Shown: piece after piece, positions 29,287-36,019 of the stretch
Layout of the letters: every line of letters starts with the position of its first letter
Numbering within the stretch: the first letter of the stretch is position 1
DNA from: a virus
IMG/VR virus record: IMGVR_UViG_3300025832_000027
Coordinates: 1-36,264 of that record
DNA: 36,264 nt
Direction: 5' to 3' (one strand)
The notes under the pieces: model-generated
What the model was told of the DNA's origin: nothing
What the model saw: the letters and a program-made list of their open reading frames with translations, nothing else
Databases searched by the model: none
Made by a program: the position numbers and the translations under genes

Positions 29287-31293
29287 ATGGCTGACGAGCT
29301 GAACATCCCGACCCATCGCTGGTATCAGAAGCGCAACCACATCGCGCTGGCCAAAGAGGATTTCTCTCGTCAGTTTATTTACGACAGCGGCATCCAGAAG
29401 ATTGACGCATGGATCAACTCGCAGCCTTGGGGTGACGTTTACATCGTCAACCGCCTAAGCCCTCCCCTCGTTCTTGACTTCATTGAGGATTACTACCGCA
29501 CGGGTGGGTCTGCCTCTACGTTTGACGATGCGCTGAACTTTAGCCGTGCTGGTAACGCCACGATGCTGGACAGCGACGGGCTTGTTAAGTGGGCACCGCA
29601 TAACATCTTCCTAAACAGTCTTGAACCTGGTTCAGTATTTGCGGCCTTTGGTGGGTCAAGCATTGTTGATAGTGTAGCAAGGGTTAATCCTGACGGCGAT
29701 GTAAATGGCGTTTCAAGTATAACGTCTAGTGATGGCACAACTGTTAGGCAGGGGGCGCAGGCGTCAACAACTTTGGTGCTTGGTGCCGATTACACGTATT
29801 CAGTTTGGGTTGAGCGGGGTAACGCTCAATGGGTGCGACTGCTAACGCGAAATGAATCGTCATTGACGCAAGCAACTTGGTTTGACTTGACAAACGCGTT
29901 AATTGGAACTTCTGAGCATAGCGATGCAAGGATTACCGTTGCGGGTAACGGGTATTATCTTTTAGAGGTTGATTACAACTCTGGTGCAACAGATGTAACG
30001 TCAGCCCTGACTAACATAGAACCGACGAACGGAAACGAATTATCAGTCTATACTGGCGATAATGAGGTGGCCTTATACCTCTGGGGTACTCACCTCTACC
30101 GCTCCGACCTTGGTGGCATGGTGGATAACCCTGCGACGGGCAACAGCTACGTTCCTACGACTGACAGCGCACGTTACCTCCCCCGTGTAGGCAACCACGT
30201 CTACAATGGCTCTGACTGGGTGAACGAAGGCTTGCTGCTTGAGAGTGAAGCCCGGACGAATTTGATCACTCATTCATCAAGCTATGCAAGTGGCGATTGG
30301 GCGAAAGTTAATTTTACCCCCCCTGTTGCAGACGCTATAGGACCAGACGGGGAAACATCCGCAACAACGATGACTGCGGGTTCTGTGGGCGGATCGTCAA
30401 CAACATACTTTGGCTCTATCGTTACAGTTGCAACATCCACCGATTACACATTTTCCTTCTATCTTAAATCCGGTACGCTTGATTTTGCGATGCTTTTTTT
30501 AGCTGGGTTTACAACACCAGCAAATGATGGGTACTTCTTCAATCTGGCAACAGGCTCAGTGCTTTCCCCGCTCAATGCTGGTACTGGGATCACCCCAAAT
30601 ATTGAAGATGTGGGTGGCGGCTGGCACAGATGCTCTTTAACTTTTACAACAGACGCTGCTGATACCGCAGCGGAAGTTAGGATTTACCTGTCTGAGGGTG
30701 ACGGGGATTTTCAAGTTGCACAAGACGGCACCTCAAGCATCCTCATCTACGGCGCACAATTCGAAGAAGGCTCAACACCAAGTTCTTACATCCCAACAGC
30801 AGGTTCTACTGTCACTCGTGCAGCCGAAACACTTGATGTCGCCGCTGCTGATATGCCTGCGTACACAACCGCCGTAAGCATCCAGATGGATGGTGCGATG
30901 ACGTATGCTGATGATGACAGTTTCTTCCGCCCTGTGTCATGGACCATGGATACATCAAACTACATTGACTTCATAGTTGATTGGCGCAATTCGCTTGATG
31001 GGCGTCAAAGATTTTTGCAATTTGCAAGTGGCGTGGGGGATTTTGTTCAAGATGACACAGCATACTCCCCCGGCATCAACGTCCCATTCTCTATCGCATC
31101 CCGCCACGGCTCTACGTTTATCAACGGCGCAGAAGGTGGCACGGCATTCACAGCGAACACAACACCCACAGCCCTGCCTGACCTATCCACTACGGACTTT
31201 GACATCGGGCCTACCTTCATGGGAAATCTTGGCAAGCTGCGCGTCTGGGCAGAGGATTTGACTGACGAGGGTCTAGAGGAGTCCACATCATGA
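29287..31293 (+). CDS. Large tail fibre/adhesin with carbohydrate-binding-type modules
   Basis: A 668-residue protein. Residues 1-~100 (HRWYQKRNHIALAKEDFSRQ, SQPWGDVYIVNRLSPPLVLD) are probably the virion-binding part. Then come beta-sandwich modules with the pattern of concanavalin/carbohydrate-binding folds: at ~105-270 (YSVWVERGNAQWVRLLTRNE), at ~320-510 (FSFYLKSGTLDFAMLFLAGF, VGGGWHRCSLTFTTDAADTA, ending GAQFEEGSTPSSYIPTAGST), and a LamG-like last part (~515-668). A short link (LYRSDLGGMVDNPATGNSYV) separates the first two. GC content changes between blocks, suggesting module exchange. Likely receptor-binding protein. Confidence 0.82.
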   Translation: MADELNIPTHRWYQKRNHIALAKEDFSRQFIYDSGIQKIDAWINSQPWGDVYIVNRLSPPLVLDFIEDYYRTGGSASTFDDALNFSRAGNATMLDSDGLVKWAPHNIFLNSLEPGSVFAAFGGSSIVDSVARVNPDGDVNGVSSITSSDGTTVRQGAQASTTLVLGADYTYSVWVERGNAQWVRLLTRNESSLTQATWFDLTNALIGTSEHSDARITVAGNGYYLLEVDYNSGATDVTSALTNIEPTNGNELSVYTGDNEVALYLWGTHLYRSDLGGMVDNPATGNSYVPTTDSARYLPRVGNHVYNGSDWVNEGLLLESEARTNLITHSSSYASGDWAKVNFTPPVADAIGPDGETSATTMTAGSVGGSSTTYFGSIVTVATSTDYTFSFYLKSGTLDFAMLFLAGFTTPANDGYFFNLATGSVLSPLNAGTGITPNIEDVGGGWHRCSLTFTTDAADTAAEVRIYLSEGDGDFQVAQDGTSSILIYGAQFEEGSTPSSYIPTAGSTVTRAAETLDVAAADMPAYTTAVSIQMDGAMTYADDDSFFRPVSWTMDTSNYIDFIVDWRNSLDGRQRFLQFASGVGDFVQDDTAYSPGINVPFSIASRHGSTFINGAEGGTAFTANTTPTALPDLSTTDFDIGPTFMGNLGKLRVWAEDLTDEGLEESTS

Positions 31294-31679
31294 TCGAAGA
31301 ACCCACAGCACCCCGCAACGACTTCTTCCTGAAGCTGGCGTCTGAGGCTGACATGCCAACGGCTCTTGCGGCTTTCTATCATCAAGACACAGACACCACT
31401 GTTGATGACGAAACAGGGGAGGAAACTGTTACCAACGTAGGCGACCCGTACCTTGTGCCGCACACCAAGGACTACGCCATTGACGTGGTGGGTGTGATCT
31501 ATAGGCCCACAGGCAACATGCTGACCGATGCAGATGGCAACGAGTACCCCGAACAAGCCCCGCTGGACGGTTGGCATGTGAACATCAGGCTGATTGGTGA
31601 CGCCCGTATGGTTGACGTTGAGGCCGCAGACGAAGTTTATGGGGTCATCCCTGACAGCCCGGCGCGGGTATGGCTCTAA
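31290..31679 (+). CDS. Hypothetical protein, possible fibre partner
   Basis: A 129-residue acidic protein, MIEEPTAPRNDFFLKLASEA to YGVIPDSPARVWL, with a beta-rich centre (PHTKDYAIDVVGVIYRPTGN; LDGWHVNIRLIGDARMVDVE). It overlaps the adhesin stop as ATGA, the position of fibre chaperones or caps. No family is recognised. Confidence 0.72.
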   Translation: MIEEPTAPRNDFFLKLASEADMPTALAAFYHQDTDTTVDDETGEETVTNVGDPYLVPHTKDYAIDVVGVIYRPTGNMLTDADGNEYPEQAPLDGWHVNIRLIGDARMVDVEAADEVYGVIPDSPARVWL

Positions 31680-31691
31680 CGGAGACGACGA

Positions 31692-31949
31692 ATGACCGAC
31701 CCACTACCACTCATTGACGCAGTTATGCAGTATCTCATCGTGCCGGCGGTGGTGTGGCTGTGGATGCTGCACAAAACGCAAAGCTACCACGCCACAGACA
31801 TTGCAGTCCTGCGGGCCGAGGCCAACGCGCGGGACATTGCCCGCAAGGAAGAGCGTGAAGCCACGGCGGCGCAGCTCGATCAAATCCTTCAAATGCTGCA
31901 AACCATCAACGGGCGGATTGACGGCATGATGAGCAAAGGTGAGAAGTGA
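31692..31949 (+). CDS. Membrane-anchored coiled-coil protein (lysis accessory)
   Basis: An 85-residue protein with one N-terminal transmembrane helix (AVMQYLIVPAVVWLWMLH, ~residues 10-27) then a charged coiled coil (AEANARDIARKEEREATAAQ, ending TINGRIDGMMSKG). GGAGACG precedes the ATG and the stop overlaps the amidase start. The layout resembles XhlA-like or other small membrane proteins of lysis cassettes. A second holin or anti-holin is possible. Confidence 0.68.
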   Translation: MTDPLPLIDAVMQYLIVPAVVWLWMLHKTQSYHATDIAVLRAEANARDIARKEEREATAAQLDQILQMLQTINGRIDGMMSKGEK

Positions 31950-32485
31950 TGGAACGGGTGATATTGCACTGGACTGCTGGCACAAACACAGCCAGCGCGT
32001 TGGACAAGCGGCACTATCACTACATTATCCAAGGCGATGGCAGCATTGTTGAGGGCATATTCGCGCCGGAAGATAACATAAGCACGGCCACTCCCTATGC
32101 GGCGCACACACGCGGCATGAACACTGGTTCAATCGGCGTGGCGCTGGCCGCGATGCACGGGGCCACAGAGCGACCATTTAACGCTGGCAAGTATCCAATC
32201 ACTGCAAAGCAAGTTGATGCGCTGGTGAAGCTGGTTGCGCGTCTGTGCGCCGACTACGGCATTGCAGTCACGCCAGAAACTGTGCTGACCCATGCGGAGG
32301 TTGAGGGCAATCTTGGCGCAAAGCAGCGCGGCAAGTGGGATATTATGTGGTTGCCGGGCATGACGCAGGGCGGACACCCCAGCGCGGCCGGCGACTTGCT
32401 GCGGGTAAAGGTGCGCAACTATGATGATCGGCCCAAGTCAATCTGGGCCGCGATTGCAGCAATTTTGAAGGGACTTCGCAAATGA
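31949..32485 (+). CDS. Endolysin: N-acetylmuramoyl-L-alanine amidase
   Basis: A 178-residue Amidase_2 (T7 lysozyme-type) zinc enzyme that cuts the bond between MurNAc and the peptide stem. Zinc ligands are visible as H7 (VILHWTAG) and H115 (VLTHAEV), with D131 in KWDIMW as the third. Also typical are YHYIIQGDGSIVEG and AAHTRGMNTGSIGVALAAMH. There is no signal peptide, so it needs a holin. The ATG at 31949 overlaps the previous stop; an adjacent GTG at 31946 is less likely. Confidence 0.93.
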   Translation: MERVILHWTAGTNTASALDKRHYHYIIQGDGSIVEGIFAPEDNISTATPYAAHTRGMNTGSIGVALAAMHGATERPFNAGKYPITAKQVDALVKLVARLCADYGIAVTPETVLTHAEVEGNLGAKQRGKWDIMWLPGMTQGGHPSAAGDLLRVKVRNYDDRPKSIWAAIAAILKGLRK

Positions 32486-32667
32486 TTGGCCCGCTTTCAC
32501 GTATCATCGCACGATACATCTCAGGCTTGATGGTGTCGTATGGCCTCATGAGCCAAGGTGACGCCGCAGCTCTAATGCCTGACCTTGTGTTGATTGCTGG
32601 TGCGCTGCTCGGCCTCATCACAGAGGCCGCTTATGCATACGCCAAGCGCAAGGGGCTGCTCACATGA
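32482..32667 (+). CDS. Holin candidate
   Basis: A 61-residue hydrophobic protein with two predicted membrane stretches (ARYISGLMVSYGLM and PDLVLIAGALLGLITEAAYA) and a basic end AYAKRKGLLT. Size, topology and place between endolysin and spanin fit a small holin that forms the inner-membrane lesion. Holins lack conserved motifs, so the call rests on context. ATGA overlaps on both sides. Confidence 0.75.
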   Translation: MIGPLSRIIARYISGLMVSYGLMSQGDAAALMPDLVLIAGALLGLITEAAYAYAKRKGLLT

Positions 32668-32891
32668 TAAAGCAATACTTTGCAGGCATCATTGCGACCA
32701 TTGTCGCGGTCGGTGCTGCCTTGCTTTATCGCAAAGGCCGAAAGGACGCTGACGATGAAAACGTCATTGAAGATTTCAACGAATACCTCGCAACGCGCAA
32801 GCGAATGGATGAAACCGGGGGCCCTTCTGATGCTGATGTCCAGCGCTGGCTGCATGAGCGCGGCCAGTACAAGCGCCCCGGCGATCTGTGA
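32664..32891 (+). CDS. Inner-membrane spanin (i-spanin, Rz-like)
   Basis: A 75-residue protein: an N-terminal transmembrane anchor (YFAGIIATIVAVGAALLYRK) followed by a charged periplasmic helix (DADDENVIEDFNEYLATRKR). Type II membrane topology with a short coiled coil is that of Rz proteins, though this is shorter than lambda Rz (153). The decisive context is the lipoprotein reading frame that overlaps it (32809-33012), the classic Rz/Rz1 arrangement. The pair should link inner and outer membranes and fuse them at lysis. Confidence 0.78.
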   Translation: MIKQYFAGIIATIVAVGAALLYRKGRKDADDENVIEDFNEYLATRKRMDETGGPSDADVQRWLHERGQYKRPGDL

Positions 32892-33012
32892 TGGCTCGCT
32901 TGACCTACGGACGCATCATGCGGCGGCTTTATACGCGGATGGCGGGCCGCTATCGCAAAGGACAGGCGCGGCGCTAATCGCCAAGCTGGATGCTGGATGC
33001 GACGATGCCTAA
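32809..33012 (+). CDS. Outer-membrane lipoprotein spanin (o-spanin, Rz1-like), overlapping i-spanin
   Basis: A 67-residue frame starting MKPGALLMLMSSAGCMSAAS: Lys2, a short hydrophobic core and a lipobox SAGC with Cys15 as the lipidation site. The mature part has two further Cys (APAICDGSL and LDAGCDDA) that could form the disulphide often present in spanins. It begins inside the i-spanin gene in another frame and runs 121 bases past its end. A longer version from the ATG at 32755 would have a poor signal. This short-signal lipoprotein is easily missed by automatic annotation. Confidence 0.72.
   Translation: MKPGALLMLMSSAGCMSAASTSAPAICDGSLDLRTHHAAALYADGGPLSQRTGAALIAKLDAGCDDA
32891..32977 (+). 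CDS. Possible 28-residue basic peptide in the third frame
   Basis: ATG overlaps the i-spanin TGA (TGATG) and encodes MARLTYGRIMRRLYTRMAGR followed by YRKGQARR. It contains nine Arg and one Lys and lies wholly inside the o-spanin gene. The overlap-coupled start is like that of the proven neighbours, but the length is short and there is no independent ribosome site, so this remains tentative. Confidence 0.35.
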   Translation: MARLTYGRIMRRLYTRMAGRYRKGQARR

Positions 33013-34123
33013 GCCAACGATTGCAAATAAGGCTGTCACTGACGTTCAGCAGGAAGCCTATGACGCTGTGCTGAAGCATGGCACAATCAGGGCAGCGGCA
33101 AGGGCGTTGGGCAAAAACTACACAAGCGTTTATGAGGCATACAATAAAGCCAAGGCAAAGCTGGAACTTGACCCGGGCGTGGCCGATGCGCTGGATGAGG
33201 TCGGCATTCAAGACCCTACCCGCGTGCGCGGCGGCTGGCTCAAGACAAAGCACGCCAGCGTTCAGTTCACCATGCCAAGGGCCGAGGCAATCGGCGTTGA
33301 GGACAGCGCAGAGCGCATCAGGATGGCGCTGGCCGACATTCCCCCGCCAGAACCCATAGAAGCACCCACAGGGGCCGTTGAGGGGTTGCTGACGCTCTAT
33401 CCCATGCCAGATATTCATGCTGGCCTTAGAACGGACGCGCAGACGCTGGAAGGCACCGTTGAGCGGCTGGTAGGCGGTATGCGGGATTGCGTCAGCCGGT
33501 CGCCAAAATCTGCCACGGGCGTCGTGCTGGTGCTTGGTGATATGCTGCACCACAATGACAATGAGAACGCAACGCCAGCCAGCAAGCACGCGCTGGATGT
33601 GTTGGCCACCATTGAAGAAACTGCGCAGGCCATGATTGCAGGGCTGGCGCGTTGTATTGAGATTGCATTACTTCACCATCCCCGCGTAATTGTCAGCGTC
33701 CTGCGGGGCAATCACGACCGCGACGCATACTTGATTGTGCTTTACTCGCTGGCCGAAAGATACCGCAATCATCAGCGTATTGATGTGCAGCGCGATGAGG
33801 GCGAGTTCTTTGTTATTCAGCATGGCAAGTGCCTGCTGGCAGCGCACCACGGCGACAAGGCCAAGCCTGAGCGACTTGTTATGGCGCTGGCCGACGAGTT
33901 CCCGCAGCTTTGGGGCGAGACGCGGCACAGGTTTTACTACACAGGCCACCTACACCACCACAAGTCAGCCGATATAGGCGGCGTCCAGTGGGAGCAGCTT
34001 CGTGCCGTGACAAAGCGGGACAGATACGCAAAAGATAACGCCTACACCGCACGGTCTCAGATGCAGGCGATTACCTTTGATGAAGAGGTTGGCGAAGTCA
34101 GCCGGGTAAAGGTGGGACTTTAA
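33005..34123 (+). CDS. Metallophosphoesterase with N-terminal HTH
   Basis: A 372-residue protein. Residues ~15-55 are a helix-turn-helix (AVLKHGTIRAAARALGKNYT). From ~130 it is a calcineurin-like two-metal phosphoesterase: DIHAG (136-140), GDMLHHNDN (178-186), GNHD (235-238), HHGD (281-284) and GHLHHH (314-319), all five metal-binding blocks present. Such enzymes cleave phosphodiesters in nucleic acids or nucleotides. The fusion to a DNA-binding domain suggests a DNA substrate, possibly host DNA degradation or packaging-related nicking. The ATG at 33005 lies in the o-spanin end; 32990 is an alternative. Last gene of the late unit. Confidence 0.88.
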   Translation: MPKPTIANKAVTDVQQEAYDAVLKHGTIRAAARALGKNYTSVYEAYNKAKAKLELDPGVADALDEVGIQDPTRVRGGWLKTKHASVQFTMPRAEAIGVEDSAERIRMALADIPPPEPIEAPTGAVEGLLTLYPMPDIHAGLRTDAQTLEGTVERLVGGMRDCVSRSPKSATGVVLVLGDMLHHNDNENATPASKHALDVLATIEETAQAMIAGLARCIEIALLHHPRVIVSVLRGNHDRDAYLIVLYSLAERYRNHQRIDVQRDEGEFFVIQHGKCLLAAHHGDKAKPERLVMALADEFPQLWGETRHRFYYTGHLHHHKSADIGGVQWEQLRAVTKRDRYAKDNAYTARSQMQAITFDEEVGEVSRVKVGL

Positions 34124-34384
34124 TCAATCCCCCAACTCCCCGCCCAGCGCCAAGTAGCCCGCCCCATCAACGCTGCTGTCTCGATGCTTGCCGTTGCGCA
34201 GGCGGGCAATCTTGAGCAACGCCATGAGGTGGCACACGTCGGCGGGGCTGACAGCGTGGCCAAGATACGCCGACCACATCTCAGCGATGGCCAAAAAGTT
34301 CTCATGCGGCTCGCCGTAGTGCGCCTGCCGCTCGCCGTTGATAAGCGCGTCGGCCTCGGCCAATATCTCGCTGCGTTTTGTCAT
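34124..34384 (-). CDS. DUF6378-like protein
   Basis: An 86-residue protein: MTKRSEILAEADALINGERQ, AHYGEPHENFLAIAEMWSAY, then VSPADVCHLMALLKIARLRN and a final VDGAGYLALGGELGD. This matches a common phage family (DUF6378 by my recollection) related in motif content to MazG-like nucleotide-binding helices. Function unknown. It starts in an ATGA overlap. The first 15 residues resemble the start of the 99-residue protein two genes upstream, also at the DNA level. It ends tail-to-tail with the late unit with no spacer. Confidence 0.85.
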   Translation of the reverse strand: MTKRSEILAEADALINGERQAHYGEPHENFLAIAEMWSAYLGHAVSPADVCHLMALLKIARLRNGKHRDSSVDGAGYLALGGELGD

Positions 34385-34569
34385 CCTAGTCTCCAATCAA
34401 GTTTGCGTTCTTCTATCTCCCGCAGCAAATCATCCTGCTTCGGGTTGTCGTACCGAACGCAGGTCTTGTATGCGTTCAGCAGGTGTTCATTGAGCATGTC
34501 TTCAATGTAGATTATGTCGTCATGCGTGGCCCACATCCCCCGGCGGGCGCGGGCTTGCGGATCACTCAT
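34381..34569 (-). CDS. 62-residue hypothetical protein
   Basis: MSDPQARARRGMWATHDDII, then YIEDMLNEHLLNAYKTCVRY and a charged end LLREIEERKLDWRLG. Helical, acidic-basic mixed, no recognised family. ATGA overlaps at both ends tie it to the neighbours. Confidence 0.72.
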   Translation of the reverse strand: MSDPQARARRGMWATHDDIIYIEDMLNEHLLNAYKTCVRYDNPKQDDLLREIEERKLDWRLG

Positions 34570-34865
34570 TGTCCTGTCTTCTTCATTGCCCGTTCCACAA
34601 GGTCTGTGGGTGTGGGGATGGCGCGGATGTCCTCTGCCCCACCCTCACACTGCCCTTGTGGGTCCATCCCTACAGTAATTCTGCAACCATATGCGCGGTG
34701 GTCCATGACAGTAGCCGCATCTTCCAGCCCCATACGATAGGCGCGGGGTAGGGCGGCGTGGTAGGTTTCTAGTTCATCGGTAAGGATTGCATTTGCCCGC
34801 CGCTCGCCGTTGATGAGTTCGTCGGCCTCTTTCAGAATGTCGGTTCTGGTGTTCTCAATATCCAT
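34566..34865 (-). CDS. Hypothetical protein sharing an N-terminal segment with the DUF6378-like protein
   Basis: A 99-residue protein, MDIENTRTDILKEADELING at the start. DILKEADELINGER parallels EILAEADALINGER of the gene at 34124-34384, and the DNA is alike over about 30 bases (34799-34831 against 34328-34360). The rest (ALPRAYRMGLEDAATVMDHR; DLVERAMKKTGQ) differs and carries two Cys. It looks like a chimera of a shared head and a different body. Start at the ATG overlapping the preceding TGA. Confidence 0.74.
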   Translation of the reverse strand: MDIENTRTDILKEADELINGERRANAILTDELETYHAALPRAYRMGLEDAATVMDHRAYGCRITVGMDPQGQCEGGAEDIRAIPTPTDLVERAMKKTGQ

Positions 34866-35029
34866 CACTCTTGCTCCTTTGGTGTAGGGGTTTCACGCGC
34901 TGCGCCACATGCCTCGCAATACTGCCAGCCGTGGCGGGTTGAGTTGTCAGCCCAATAGTGTCCTTTGGCCTCGCAGTTTACGTTGAAGCTGTGGATCAAA
35001 TCGACAACGGCTTTACTTGCATCGGTCAC
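34865..35029 (-). CDS. 54-residue zinc-finger-like protein
   Basis: A short gene starting at a GTG (35029) that overlaps the upstream TGA, and ending in TGATG with the next gene. The sequence MTDASKAVVDLIHSFNVNCE continues with KGHYWADNSTRHGWQYCEAC. C19, H23, C41 and C44 (CEACG) could bind zinc. The family is unknown. Confidence 0.7.
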   Translation of the reverse strand: MTDASKAVVDLIHSFNVNCEAKGHYWADNSTRHGWQYCEACGAARETPTPKEQE

Positions 35030-35232
35030 TTTTCGGCCTCCTTTAGTTTCTGCTCGATTAGATCATCAAAACCTCTATCGAAGTTTGTGTATGGGGTTCT
35101 GGCTTTTGTTTGCATAGTAGCAAGGTCGTCGGCAGTATACATTTCCAGCATGGAAATAGCTGCGTCTTGGCCACGCTGGTACTGCGTCGGTTGCGGGAGC
35201 ATTCGTAGTTTAGTTTTAACCCAACTGGTCAC
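35026..35232 (-). CDS. 68-residue hypothetical protein
   Basis: Starts at a GTG at 35232 with a strong AGGAGG 8 bases upstream. MTSWVKTKLRMLPQPTQYQR, then a helical middle and end NFDRGFDDLIEQKLKEAEK. No family is recognised. Confidence 0.7.
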   Translation of the reverse strand: MTSWVKTKLRMLPQPTQYQRGQDAAISMLEMYTADDLATMQTKARTPYTNFDRGFDDLIEQKLKEAEK

Positions 35233-35239
35233 TTCAATT

Positions 35240-35266
35240 CCTCCTAATTATGGGTGTTGATTTCAG
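35240..35266. repeat. 27-base junction repeat, copy A
   Basis: 24 of 27 bases match 35434-35460. It covers the ribosome site of one small gene and the last codons (N-T-H-N) of the gene before it. Confidence 0.75.
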
Positions 35267-35426
35267 CTATTGCCACGTCCGCAGTGCGCAACCACTTGTC
35301 TTTTGTGTAGTGACTTTCCTTTGCAAAGGCAGCAACGGTTCGGCGGTTTGCTACAGTAAACATTTGTGATCTTTCGGCCTCTTCGCGCCACAGCGCTGTA
35401 GCTACTTTTGTTCTAAGGTCTGTCAC
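35244..35426 (-). CDS. 60-residue hypothetical protein
   Basis: GTG start at 35426 overlapping the upstream TGA. MTDLRTKVATALWREEAERS, then FTVANRRTVAAFAKESHYTK and an end DVAIAEINTHN. Helical; similar short phage proteins with T-x-V-A-x-A-L-W exist without known function. The last four residues are shared with the neighbour through the junction repeat. Confidence 0.7.
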   Translation of the reverse strand: MTDLRTKVATALWREEAERSQMFTVANRRTVAAFAKESHYTKDKWLRTADVAIAEINTHN

Positions 35427-35614
35427 TTGTCGGCCTCCTGATTATGGGTGTTGGATTCAGACCAGTAGCGGTCGTGTAACCGGTCTTCCAATTCACCAAC
35501 CGTCATGCCAACTGGAACGCCGATTTTTACCCGTCGCCCATCACGCGCAGTGATCCACATGGTGAAGGCATACGAATTGACCTTGAGTAGTCGTGACAGA
35601 AATTTAAAACGCAT
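35423..35614 (-). CDS. 63-residue basic hypothetical protein
   Basis: MRFKFLSRLLKVNSYAFTMW, then RDGRRVKIGVPVGMTVGELE and RYWSESNTHNQEADK. Predicted beta-hairpin plus helix. GGAGG lies 8 bases before the ATG, and the start overlaps the upstream gene by 11 bases. Its end carries the junction repeat. Confidence 0.72.
   Translation of the reverse strand: MRFKFLSRLLKVNSYAFTMWITARDGRRVKIGVPVGMTVGELEDRLHDRYWSESNTHNQEADK
35434..35460. repeat. 27-base junction repeat, copy B
   Basis: Partner of 35240-35266, 194 bases apart, lying in the 3' end of the 63-residue protein gene. Both copies include NTHN codons and a GGAGG-like motif. Confidence 0.75.
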
Positions 35615-35804
35615 CGCTTATTCCTCCTTTTAGTTCTTCGATTTGCTTTTCCAACTCCGCCGCATACGCCTCGGCCTCTTGGGCGTCACGCACAGCGGCC
35701 TCGTAAAGTTCCTTATAGTCCACAACCGTGCCAACCAGACGACGTGTCAGCGAGGCCAACTCCTCATCTGTGATCGGCTTGCGCCCTTGCGGTAGGCGAC
35801 TCAT
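35604..35804 (-). CDS. 66-residue coiled-coil protein
   Basis: MSRLPQGRKPITDEELASLT followed by a long charged helix (YKELYEAAVRDAQEAEAYAA; ELEKQIEELKGG). A dimeric coiled coil is likely. No family recognised. ATGA overlap with the upstream gene. Confidence 0.72.
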   Translation of the reverse strand: MSRLPQGRKPITDEELASLTRRLVGTVVDYKELYEAAVRDAQEAEAYAAELEKQIEELKGGISDAF

Positions 35805-36019
35805 TCCCCCAACCCTTCGGGCCTTGCCACAGGGCGTGGTGACGTTGCAGGGGCCGACGTGTAATCACAATATACGTCAACCTCATGCCCCAGCGCCTCG
35901 AAGTTGCGAGCGATAAACTCACCGTCGCGGACGCACTCCATCGGCTGCGTTGTCACGAACTCCTCGCCTGCATACGGGCCTGACGTGATGATGAATGTGA
36001 TGAATGCTAGAAGTTTCAT
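35801..36019 (-). CDS. 72-residue possibly secreted protein
   Basis: The first ~18 residues (MKLLAFITFIITSGPYAG) look like a signal peptide or membrane anchor, followed by a small domain with two Cys (MECVRDGEF and VDVYCDYTS) and a Pro-rich end. It could act in the periplasm with one disulphide. The ATG overlaps the stop of the Ala-rich gene (TAATG). Confidence 0.7.
   Translation of the reverse strand: MKLLAFITFIITSGPYAGEEFVTTQPMECVRDGEFIARNFEALGHEVDVYCDYTSAPATSPRPVARPEGLGE

Noticed and set aside
32726-33589. A 287-codon minus-strand frame opposite spanins and metallophosphoesterase
   Set aside because: His/Arg/Cys-rich composition typical of antisense frames; the sense frames carry clear motifs.
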